64,000 nucleotides of DNA, taken from contig JARUPZ010000002.1 in the NCBI GenBank assembly GCA_031213475.1, positions 14,447,425 through 14,511,424 on the forward strand, read 5' to 3'. Below, one piece after another: positions 10,101 through 22,100 of this stretch. The position numbers and the translations under genes were made by a program. Positions within the stretch are counted from its first letter, which is position 1. Each line of letters starts with the position of its first letter. Source of the stretch: Nereocystis luetkeana (taxonomy: Eukaryota > Sar > Phaeophyceae > Laminariales > Laminariaceae). The notes below the pieces were generated by a model. The model was not told the DNA's origin. It ran no database searches and was given only the letters and a program-made list of their open reading frames with translations.

Positions 10101-13100
10101 ACAGATGCGACGGTCTAAGGTCATACGACCAATACCATGCATGACATGAGCACACCCCCTCCTCCCCCAGATGACTACGTGAAGCAACAAATGAGTACGA
10201 TCCCCGCCCCCCCCGAAACAAAATGTCTCGAGGGCCCATAATGTTACTATTAATACCAAGCATGGTAGTTTTGTTTAACGATTGTACTCTAATCCCAAGT
10301 GTTTCACGCCCAAAATGAGGTTACAGCAGTAATGGTGGTAAACTAGGTTGTAAATTCGGTGAGCTCAGTTCCGCCATCTCTCGGCTCGCCTTTTCACTTA
10401 TGGCCCCTCGAAAAAAAATGCGACCCTCCCCTCCCCATTTTTGAGACCCACCCAGACAGGGGGGGGTACACTTGAACCGAGTAAAATACAAATACTGAAG
10501 GAAGAAAAACGTTTTCCGTACTTTCGTCCACGACGCCCAACGCACTTGTTTGTGTTTCACTTCGACACTGGGAAGGAGTTTACTACTTTGTCGTTGAATG
10601 TAACTCGTTTTACACGGAGTATATATGTACTGACGATCCCTATCTTTCGGGACAGGGTGGTAGATCGTGTAATCTTCATATTTGAGCACCTTAGTTATGA
10701 GTTTTTTTCTTTCTTTCTTTCTTTTTGGGACGTACTGCGCAGGAGAGGCACCAACAAAAATTTGGGGTGCTTGACTTTTATTGAAAACCATAACCACGCG
10801 TTTTGGTCGTCGCGATCCCGGACCCGCCTCCGCTTGCTCTCCAGTCGGCTTGGGATGAGTACCTCGCGTGCTTGAGCCGCATTCTGGTGGTCTCAAAGCG
10901 TGACCCCGGTGTGGAGAGGCTGGTTCAGTTTGTCATCTTGCTGGCGGCTTCGGGCGTTGGCGGGAACGAGGAGAAAGGGGGCGGGGCCCCGGACGATGAA
11001 CATGGGGGTGAGTTTCAGCGCGTGTTTGTTTGTTTTGTGTGTTGGCAGGACCAGGTGTGAGCCGGTGTTGATGTCGCTGTAGCTGCTGTCGCTGGTGCTG
11101 GTGCGGTTAGTGCTGAAGGAAGTGCGTTGGGGTTTTCAGGTGCAGATTGCGTTTGCGTGTCGCGCGTGCGCCGTTCCAAGATTTGTCTGTTGGTTCTCGC
11201 CAGCGGGTACCGCCAGCATGATGAGCTTTCGTAAACCACGGCCAGCATATTGAGCGCTCGTTTACCATGGTGTAGGTTTATGACATCTGCCCGCCCAGGC
11301 ACGATCCGTATGTTGTGTACCGGTACGCGCTGCGACCTACAGGCCGTGGAGTGTTTCCAGGTACAGCGACCACACACCACACAGCACAACGAACCTGCCA
11401 GGCTTTTTTTTATACCCCGGTAGTTAGGATGAGGGTTAGGGATCCTTGTGGAGGTGGTGCATGTGAGTTCTTCACATTCTACCGATATTCACTCCGTTCT
11501 ACCCGTCGACATCCAGCACAACAAGTTTCGGTCCCTATGCTTTAGTGCTGGAGAGATACAAGTTGTGTCGTCACGAGACTACGACACGGAGATACCACAT
11601 CCTATTAATACCTTGTCATGCAGGAATCAGAGTTATGAGAATGCAATGCCGTGTCATCGTACTGGATACGACAAGCACAAGATACACGTTTTATGAACAA
11701 CAGAAAATTAAAGAAACGAGAAAAATCGGAACGAAAGGAAAGGAAAGAGGGAAAATTGTCGTGCCCCTCATTCACAGAAGGAAGGAGATGTTACACACAA
11801 AACAAAAACAAGCAAAAGGAATGTTGCCACCACAAGTTAAACAGAGTAATTAAGGCTGAGAACCCTAAGCAAAGAACAGGCAAGCCGAATCACAACAAAA
11901 ACGAAACAAAAGGCACCCACCCTCCTGGCAGCCGCAGCAGTTTTGTGGTACGAGTAGCGTAATCAGATTCTGCAGGGTGTACCTACCAATCCCCGGTGGC
12001 TCGGTAGGTGGTCCGCGTGCCTAACAAGATCAATTGCGTGGGTTCAAGTCTCACTGAGTGCATGCCTTTAACCCCTTTAGAACCGCAGTCCCGTTTGGGG
12101 ACAAAACTACTTGAAATTTGACTGGTTTGTCCCCAGAACGGGACTGCGGTTCTAAAAGGGCTAAGGACTTTTCTTGCGTAAAAAAATGATGAGCGGAAAG
12201 CGCGAGAGCGTGAGTTAACTATGTACATTCGATGAAAATCGGCCAAGCAGTGGGAATGCTGCACCCTATGCGCGACTAAAAACGAAGGCACGTACCGGGG
12301 GGAAGAAGGGGCGACACTTGTGACCAAGGTTTGTCCAGAAGAAGAGACCGCTGAGGGTAAAACCTTCTACGAGTTGGGCTTGAAAGTAAAAGTGGTAATT
12401 TATTTTTAAAAAAAATCAAAAAAATCCGTCTGGTACCTTGCTACCCTGTCTGCCATCTTCTTCCTGCTTTCGTCAACCGTGCCCCACCCCCGGAGAGGGT
12501 GCGTCAGGAAATGCAATATCAACCCAACAGAACAGGCTCGTCATCCGCCTACGAAAGTAAGACTCGTTTTTTCCCCAAGGACAAGAAGGAAGACAGATTA
12601 CTACTTGATTACATATACCTGGTGACCTGGTAAAGGATTAACCTATTAATAGTAGGGAAGGACAGAAAGCAAGGGCAAGAAGCGAACACAGAAAAGTAAT
12701 ACCAGGTATCAACTACAGCAGTTAGTGATACGAGGGGTTGTAGGAGCGCTGTCGTGACCCCCTTTTTAATATTACGGGGGGGCAAAAAATATTGTAAGTA
12801 AAAAATGGTTAAATATATGGGTTTTTATGTACACCATAGGTCCTACCAGGTATTAACTATGGTCCCCCGTAATAGTTCAAGAGACAAGAAGGAAGACGGA
12901 TAAAAGAAAAAGCACCAGGTACGCCTGAACTTGACGTACTGATGGAGACAGCAAGCGAAGGCAAGAAGCGGCCCCAACAAAAAGGAATTAGAAATGCAGC
13001 AGTACTAGGAGGGGTTGTAGCATCGTTGCTGGTGTCCCCCCGGCGAAGCTGGTATATACTTACAGCACAACAGAGAAATGGATCGAAAGCGAAACAGAAA

Positions 13101-16100
13101 TAAAGAAAGAACCACAAAGAAAAATACCAGGAACAACAGGCTCTCTACTCATCCACCAAGCTAGACAGGACTTTCTTGTTTCACATCACCAGAATAAGGG
13201 TCAGAGGGAGGAGTCAAAGTAAAACCCAAAGAAAACATCAGCAGCTTCGCATCCGAAGCAGCCGCAGGGGTTTGCGGTATGAGTAGCCTAGACGGGCCTT
13301 ATCCACTATTAGTCGGTTTGGTACTTTGCTACTCTCTCGACCGTTGCCTTCCTGCTGCTTTCTTCAACCGGGGTTTCCTGACGACTGTCCCCCCCCCTCC
13401 CTTCCATGGCCTGGGGCACCACCCACAACGGATAATGGTCGCCGTTTGCCGAAAAGCCGAGAACTATATAATGTGCGTCACCGCCGAGGGAAGAATCCCC
13501 TACGCGTGTGGTCTTCACACTCACCTCTTTTTTATCATGACTTTTACTCTCCAGCTTGACTCGTAGGAGGTTTCACCCTCTGCAATCTTCTGGACAAGCC
13601 GGGGTCACAGGTGTCGTCCCTTCCCCCCCCGGTACGTGCCGTAATTTTTATCGCGCTTAGGGTTTCAGAATTCCCACTACTCGTCGATTTTCATCGAAAG
13701 TTGCTCAAACCATTCAACAACTCACGCTCTTGCGTTTTCCGCTCTAGTAATCATTTTTTCTGCAACCAAAAAGTCTCCACGTACTACAGCCTGTAGTATG
13801 CGCTCGGTGAGACTCGAACCCACGGGATTGATCTTGGTTAGCACGCGGACCATCTACCAACCCCACCGGGCACCGAAGATGTCAGGCCACCGACCGCACT
13901 TTCACCCCTTGTCATACAGCAACTTCGCCTTGACATGCCTTGGCTGACACCAAACTATTAATACTACCCAGGTAGGTTTTAGTTTGGACCACTCGGCCCT
14001 AGGCCGTTGACAGCGCATTTTTTACGTGGCTTGCCGTGTTTCTTGACGTCTTTGCCGTGTTTCTTGACGTCTTTGCTGGGGGCGCGACCCCGAGACAGCG
14101 ACCTAAATAAACACTGATAACTTTTGGTCTCCACATCAACCGCTGCGTGAGCACCCAGCAGCAGCATGTGTGGAATTTTGTTGCGCGCCCGTCCCGTGCA
14201 ACTCGTTGCCTTAGTACTTCAGGCACTAATTTTGGTATTTCCCCCGATCACACAGCAGCAAACAGTGGTCGTTTTGCTGTAATCGTCTTTTTGCTTTTTC
14301 TTCAAGTTTTTTCACCCCCCGACGTCTCAAGAAGACTGCACCGTTGCTGCTGTAGTCGTCACTTTTTCACGTATCAAAATTTGCCCTCCGACGCCCCGAA
14401 GAGACTGCACCAATCTTCATGTCTTTCTCTCCGTCGGAATCCACACACCCAGTGTACCGCCGTGCCGATTCTCCATCCTGGAGCGCGTACGTACAGAATC
14501 TCTTGTCTGTGGTCGCAAAAGTCCCGAGACGGAGAACAAACATGGTATTGCGTCAAGTAGAATAGAGTTCAGGCGGTGCACTGCCACGTGCGTGTGTGTT
14601 TGTTCTTCACATTGAATCGTTTTTGTACCAGTCGGCATCCGGCCAGCGTATCGATTGCCATCGTGGTGGCTACGACATGCAGAATATACACACGTCAGCA
14701 ACCCACAGATTTAATTGCAAGACATCGAAGCGAAATGGATGAACAGAACCAAATACGAAAGAAGGGGAACGAAAAAAGAAAGAAGGAGAGATCAAGCAAA
14801 AAGCAAAGAAAACAAATACTCCGTCTCTTAACAGGCACACTATTAACACTACTTTGTTGTAGAAAAGAAAATCATTATAATAGTGGAAAGGAAATTCTCC
14901 GAGCATGAGGCTAAACCAATAACGGAACGTGGTGGGAAGGGGGTACAGCGATTGGGGGCCCCTGCATCAGTCGGTCTGTGTCAAAGATGTCAGGAGATAT
15001 GTCAAACGAGGCAAAAGCTTGCGCTGTCGAGGGTGTAGGGCCGAATGTTCCCCACTAAAACCCAGTATTTTTGTGTCGGGGGAGCCATGTCAAGGCAAAA
15101 GGGTCAAAGCAAAGTTTCTGTCTTATCAGGGCGTGAAAATACTGTCTGCGAACATCTTTGGTCTGAGTACACGACGGTATTGTGAAATAAGGCGATCTAA
15201 AGCGCCTGCCGGGACGGGTTGAATCGCACTCTCAACATGGAAGGGGTAAGCCAGCTTCCCCCAATTGACGCGTTAATCATTCTCTGTTTGACACACCCGA
15301 CCGCCCTGCTTTGGGACCCCCTTTGTACCCCGAGGGAAAACGAAATGAGGGAGGCAACTATCAACAAACCATAAAAAAAAAAAACAAAAAAAAAAACAAT
15401 ACGACCCAAAAACAAACGGGACACGATGCAGCAGCCGACATGGATTTTCCAATCCTGGAATCATTTCCCCCCGGTGGTGTTGTCGCCTCCTCACCGTGTT
15501 TGGAGTGAGCGCGGCGTCCATGCCTCTGCCGTCCCGACCCTACCTTGAGGGACCAGGGGGGTGTCGAGACAAGGGAGGAGGATAGATCTTCATGGGGACG
15601 AAACCGGACAAGAACAAATAACAACTGATGGTAATGGAGAACACAGGAAGCGAGAAAGATGCTGCAGAGACAAAACGCCGCGAGTGGGGGGGGGGGGGGG
15701 GATCCAGACGAAGAAGGGGGAAGGGATACCGATTGCCGCCTAGTGCGCACCCCGTAGACCACAGGGATGGTGCCTATAGTACCGCTGCCGTGCCCCCCCC
15801 CCCCCCCCCCCCCCCCTTCCGGTGAGGAGATTCGCCGGACGAAACCAAAAATATACAAATAATTGAATTGAATGCCACCACGAGGAACAGGCTCGCACGA
15901 GGCATTTTTTTTCATGCGCACATTACCGGTACCTTCCAACAGTAATAAAATAACAAATCTCACATTCGAAGCAGCCGCATTAGTTTGCGGTACAAGTTTG
16001 CGGTACAAGTAACATGTTATACTCTGCAAGAGTCCCGAGAAGCACACAATCCTCGCACGAATTTCGGAGCTGCTGCTCTCGTCCACGACGGAAAGGGTGC

Positions 16101-19100
16101 AAATACCGAGCGACGCGTTGCGCTAGCGATGCGTCTATAGCAACGAGGTTTCGACACAAGTTTTCCAAAGCCACCTTTTTCGGTCGTGCGTGCCTGCCCT
16201 CCCTTGTACTGACGGGGAAAACGCCTCTGAGATCCAGGGCAGGGCGTGTGTTTTCTTGCGTGTTGTACGGTTGGGTGTTCTTGATAGTTCTCCACATTAG
16301 ACCGTTGTTTCTACCCGTCGGCATTTCCGGCACACCCAGTGTTTGTGCCGATTCTTCAATCCTGGATAAGACACAAGCTCTGGGGTCACAGAACACCGAC
16401 ACGTTCAGAAAATTTACTCTACGTTGTATCGCGGTGAGCGGAGTAGACACTGCTGCAACTGTTGTACACGGTACGGTAGACAGGTGCTAGCCATGATTCC
16501 GGAGCAGTGGTCGCCCGGGTAACTTTCGCCGCCCCGTCTTCCACCCTTTGAGAACCGCAGTCCCGTTTTGGGGACAAACCAGTCAAATTCTAAGTGGTTT
16601 GTCCCCAAAACGGGACTGCGGCCCTAAAAGGTTTGAGTCAGACGTAATATTTTGCCATATAAGGCAAAAAACGTGTTACCCGTACAAGGCAGTAACTACG
16701 CTTCTAGGACTGCTGTCCCGTTGTGGGGACAAACCTCGGAATTTCCAAGTAGGTTGTCCCCAAAACGGGACGGCAGTGCTAGAAGGGTTCATATGTGGTG
16801 TTGTGACAAAACTCTTGGCCTCATTGAAACACTTATTTTGTGGAGGCACAAGATATGGATTGTGCCCATGAGGAATTGTGCCCGGGGAGGAAAATCTACA
16901 GCGGCTGCATTCGCGTGTTGACCCTTTTATAACCGTAGTCCCATATGTGGGGACGAACCACTTAAATTTCAAGTACTTTGTCCCCAAAACGGGACTGCGG
17001 TTCTAAAGGGGTTAAGGATTATTCGCTTTCGTGGTGGGGTTGCTGACAGCAGCTGCGCCCAGAAACGGTGGCGGTGGCGGCATTTTTTATTTTATTTTTT
17101 GTCGCGGGTTAAAGGGATACTATTAACACTAATTTTATTCTACAAGTAGGCTACAATTGTCGGTCGTTGCTGTCACGTCAAGTCGGTAAGATGGCAATAT
17201 CGACTATTAATATTAATATCATACCCTCGCATGAGTACGAACGCATGCGAGGTGCGCCAAGCGAGAGCGGCCCCTTCAGCCATTCGAAGTCCGTCGTAAC
17301 ACCCGACCGCGATACGCCCACAATTTGACGACAGCTTTCAAGCATCCTGCTGCGCGAGTTCATATTCAATAGTGTTGGCGACAGTTTCAAGTGTCCTGCT
17401 GCGCGAGATCCGAGCGACAACTACACGCAAGTTCATCATCCTGCTGCACGAGTTCATATTTATCAGTGTTGGCGACAGTTTTAAGTATCCTGCTGTGCGA
17501 GTTCTTAGCGACACCTACACACAAGTTAGCTACCGCAGTTGCAGGTATCTTGCTGTGCGACTTCCTGGCGACAGCTGCGCAGGATGCTCGTAACTATTAC
17601 CAGGTATTAATAATTATTAATACTACTGTCGTCTACCTGTCTACCTTGGGTACGTGTGGTGTGTGTTCTTCACATTAAACCGTTCTTTCTACCCGTCGAC
17701 ATCCAGCACAACCAGTGTCCGTGCCGATTCTTCAATCCTAGAAGATATACCAGGTACAAGTTATGTGGTCACAAAGCTACGCCACAGAGATACTACGTTG
17801 CCACGTACCAGGTATGCAGTAAGCACTGCAGTGGGCAATGCAATGCCATGTCATCATACTAGATACGGCGGGCACGACATACACAATCTATGACATAGAG
17901 AAACGAAAGGAAACATCCAAAGAGAAAACAAACAAAGTAGACAAATATACCAGTATGACGAAAGCTTCACATGTTCAGGCAACTCAAAAGACGTCCCAAG
18001 TTTTCTCCCAGCGTCAAACTTCAAAACTCGCGCAAAATGATGAACTCAACTATCAATATTATCACTTTGCAGAGAGCGCATGTTGTTGGTTGCGCTTTCA
18101 CCTGGTGGCCAGCTTTTTCTCCCGAGCAACCACGTGGGTGACATGAAACACGAAAGATGAAAGCCATGCGGTGAGCCAGCGTCAGATTCTCCGCGTCCCT
18201 TCGCGAGGTCTAGGTAACCATTTATTTTGACTTTATGGTTGCCTTGTGTATGTGTATATGTGTGTGTTCTTCACATTAAACCGTTCCTTCTACCCGTCGA
18301 CATCCAGTACAAGTATTCTGGGGCCAACTCTGAACGAAATGTGAAGATCGTTGGGGTACAACCAGGTACCAGGGTACATAAGAAGACCAAGCGATGTCAA
18401 CATTTCCGGATTTATATACCTGGTATGTATGATACCTGCAGCAAGTAATGTGTGTGTCCTTCACACAATATCTTTCTTTCCGCCCGTTGACATCACAGCA
18501 CACCTATTAATAGTGTCCGTGCCGACTCGTCATGCTCGAGAGAGACGTGTGTGTTCTTCACGTTAAATCTTTTATTGTACCCGTCGACTTCCAGCACAAC
18601 CAGTCTCCATATTGCCTCTTCGATTTTAATTATTCATTAGAGAGCGACGAGCGCTGTGGTCACTACACCACGACGCAGTTATAAGTGGTCACTAAACCTC
18701 GACGCAGATATAAGAGTGCGTGTTCTTCGCATTGGGACGTTCTTTCTACCCGTCGACACCGTACCGATTCTTCGCTCCTAAGGAGATACCAGTACGAGCT
18801 CTGTGGTCACTACTGTAAACTCCGCTACTGCAGAGAAATGGTACTGCATAGTTTTTTATGCAGTAAACAGAGTATTGTTGTTGTTGTTGTTCTCACATTA
18901 ACTCTCTGACGAAGGAGTCCGTGGTCACACAAAGGTGCTGGAGCCCTAGGAAGATCCGAAAAACAAAAAAATTTTCGAAAATTCGGCTGCCTCAAAATAC
19001 ACGAGACGGAAAAAGCGCACACAAGATAAAACCAATGTGCAAAACTGAACTAACATGGCCGCGGGTATATCCTCTCAACTATAATATAGAAGAGTACCCC

Positions 19101-22100
19101 CGTTCCCACCACTAACCAACTCGTGGCTGCTGACTACAGCGGATGCTGTCTGAAGTGCTGCCTGCACCGTACGAAACGCACGGTAGTCGTGAAAACGAAA
19201 GAGGAACACACCTCCTGCCTGCTATCTGGAGTGCTGTCAGAGTGAAGACTCGCGGATATGCAGTGAAAAAAGGAGCAATCGAACCTTACTACCACACGAA
19301 TATCAACGATCGCCATCTCTTCCTGGACTGTCTGACACAAAAAGGTGCAGCACAGTTTTGATACCACGTCCCTGATAATTGCGTAGGTTATTCCCCATGA
19401 AGGGTATACAACTCGTTAAACTACTAAGACCAGTGACGAGTACCGGTAGATACTATTCTGCCTCGTGAAAAACAATACCAGGGAAAAAACAAACTATGAC
19501 TGCTTCTCTCGTGATGATAGTGTGCGCGCAAATCATGGGTCTCCATGCACCGTCTTCCTGCCGCTCTTCATGGCCGCATCATCGCCTTGGCCCAATCCAC
19601 CCGCTCCTTTGCGCGTGCACTCGTTGCCATTCCCTTCCAGTCGTTTCCCTTTCTCCGTCATCCTGAAAAACAAAATGCTCCTCGCACTTGCGGTTCTGAT
19701 CTGGGAAATAAAAATTCTCGCGCAGGGGGAGGTCAATCCGTCTCTTCTCCGCACGTCGACGCTCAGTCTCCCTCCTCCCTCGTCGTCGAATCCAGCCTCC
19801 TACCGGCGCAATAGACTGTGCCGTAGTGTGGCCTGTGGTGGCGCCTGCCTCCGCGCATGGACACCCCGATTGAGCATTGCTGCTCTGCCGCAGCTGCCTA
19901 AAAAGACGCGCGAATCGTAGGTCTCCGTGCCTGACGCACCACGTACGACCCAACTCTACTGCCGCCTGAGCCTCGCGGCCACAGGCAGCAGCAAGAAGGT
20001 ATCACTCCTTGAGGGTGAGTCCGGCCTTACACCCGCCAGAAAGACCTACCCCACTCGCTATTAGCCTGATAGGGCATGCCTCGCAGCATTCCTTGCCGAG
20101 GCAGCGAGGGGAACGGAAGGATGTATGCAATGCTATGTCGTTGTACTGGATACGGAATACACGACATAAGAGATCCTTCATTACTACCAGGTACCTGGTA
20201 TGCAGCAACAGGACAGCAGCAGACAACTCTATGTGTGTGTGTGTTCTTCACATTAAACCGTTCTTTCTACCCGTCGACATCCAGCACAACCAGTGTCCGT
20301 GCCGATTCTTCAATCCTAGAAGAGATACAAGTTCTGTGGTCACAAAGCTACGCCACAGAGATACTACGTTGCAGCGTGTGCAGTGTGAACTGCAGTGTGT
20401 GTGTGTGTGTTCTTCACATTAAACCGTTCTTTCTACCCGTCGACATCCAGCACAACCAGTGTCCGTGCCGATTCTTCCATCCTAGAAGAGATACAAGTTC
20501 TGTGGTCACAAAGCTACGCCACAGAGATACTACGTTGCCACGTGTGCAGTGTGAACTGCAGTGGGCAATGCAAAGCCATGTCGTGCTCTGCCTGCTTCGG
20601 CCTGCCCCGTCCTTGGGGTGGGCCGAGGAAGTCTGCCAGGACCTGCAGCGGTCTAGCGACAGTCACACGAACATCGAGCTTCGGACTACGTAGGTAGGGA
20701 ACCTTGCGCGGTCCGGCTGGTGGCCTGCTCGCTTTAAGGACCGCGTGGGGTGGTGGTGATGTTTTTTCTTCTTAACCCCGACGCCGAGGAGTTCATCCCT
20801 CAGGCGGGACGGGTACATCACCACAGCAGAGAGCGCTACGTGGGCAGCCGGTGGAGTGGAGAGGCTGGCCACAGCGTGGGTATGCATGCACGACAGGAAG
20901 GATGGGATTGTCGGCGTGGGTTGGGACGGCTGCACCCAGCCAACGGAAACCAAGGCGCGTACCGGGCTACGAAACGGAGAGCCACTTTCGCCATAGAGAA
21001 AAAAAAGAAACAAAAAAAGAAAAAAAGAAGGCGGGGACGAGCCTCACGTCGGCTGGCAAAGAAAGCAGCACGCGAGGCTCGTAAGAGACAGAAGGAGGCA
21101 CTTGTGACGGTAGCGACCTACAATGTGCGCACCCTGGCTGTAAAGGGGAAGAACGGGTACGGACATGACGAGCGGGTACTGGCGAAGGGACGGCAACTCG
21201 GCTGTGACTTCATTGGCCTGCAAGAAACTCGGAGGTCCGGCAGCACGACGTTCCGTGCGGCAGGGTATCGTGTTTTCTGTTCAGGACAGGAAACAACAGC
21301 CACCAGGCAAGGGCTGTACGGAGTAGGCCTAGCTGTCAAGGAATCGTTGTGCAGTAAGTCTGTGTATACTCATCAGTTCGTTGACGAGCGGCTAATGTCT
21401 ATGCGCTTTGAGCTGGCTGGCAAATGCGAGGCAGTCAATTTCGTCGTTGCGTATGCTCCAACTGATTGTACCAAGGACGCCGAACTGAAAGGTATCTTCT
21501 GGCAGAAGCTGGAGTACTTGGTGAAAAAAATCCCGACGAAAGAGTGTCTGTTTGTACTGATGGATGCCAACGCGCGAACTGGACAGAGGAAGGAAGGGTG
21601 CGGTGATGATGAAAGCAGAGTGCTGGGAGCGTATGGACGTGATGTTCGTAACGATAATGGCAGACGGCTCCTGTCGTTCGCCACCAATTGCAAGTTGGCT
21701 CTCACCAACACGTTTTTCAGCACGCGCAAGGGTGGGATATCGCATACTTACAACGGCACCGGCCCGAATGACCGTAAGCGGATTGACTACATCCTAACCC
21801 GTCAAGTCCATCGACCTAGAGTACAAGATGCGAAAGTCGTCCCACAGCCTCCTGCCCCAGCTAAGGCTGACTCAGACCACAACATCTTGTATATCAAAGT
21901 CCGACTCGGTGGTCGTTTTGCGCCCAACAGACAAATACGTAGACCGACGAAACGCCGAGAGTTCGACAGGCAGCTTTTTATGTCCGATGGAAATTGTCGT
22001 GAACGAGTAGTCTCCAGGATCATCTCCACTCTCAACCAGCCTATCCAGCCCCGTAATACGTCTGGTATGGTTGAGATTTTCACTGCGGCTGTTATTGATG

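Larger units (their letters stand above)
7134..10844 (+). other. NCAPG intron 1 (phase 0, 3.7 kb)
   Basis: GTGCGC donor and CTTGCTCTCCAG acceptor. It holds the degenerate second LINE, a Tc1/mariner-like element and H-repeat pieces. Nothing is recognised in 7134-7604 apart from TACC(A/T)GGTA motifs at 7446 and 7563. In 10231-10844 only a (TTCT)n run near 10710 is seen. Confidence 0.75.
11462..12600 (-). mobile_element. 5'-truncated RTE LINE 3' end carrying a nested SINE
   Basis: On the minus strand, 12520-12425 encodes the LINE C-terminus (VDESRKKMADRVARYQTD). The 3' UTR follows at 11990-11700 (GTGGTACGAGTAG block, poly-purine block), then the conserved tail ending at GTGAGTTCTTCACATTC near 11465. 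SINE D copy 1 (11991-12424), itself holding MITE A copy 2, interrupts it between coding end and UTR. Confidence 0.75.
12570..13045. repeat. Direct duplication flanking a family B MITE
   Basis: 12570-12765 and 12880-13045 share GACAAGAAGGAAGACAGAT-like, GGCAAGAAGCG and GAGGGGTTGTAGGAGCG-like blocks in order. MITE B copy 1 lies between them. Confidence 0.6.
17655..17945 (-). mobile_element. RTE tail copy with two 7-bp insertions
   Basis: Complete tail from GTGTGTGTTCTTCACATTAA to GAAACGAAAGGAAAC. CCAGGTA is inserted at 17748-17756 and 17806-17814 relative to the other copies. Confidence 0.85.

Noticed and set aside
19465-19953. Protein-coding gene with long ORFs on both strands
   Set aside because: The two frames exclude each other, neither has a recognised domain, and no splice context is visible.
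20076-20693. 205-aa ORF with repeated KPFFLPVDIQHNQCPCRFF peptide, also in other ORFs
   Set aside because: It is the antisense translation of RTE LINE tails; repetition follows the repeat, not selection on protein.
20750-20758. GTG as start of the LINE ORF
   Set aside because: An in-frame ATG follows nine bases later and no evidence supports a non-ATG start.
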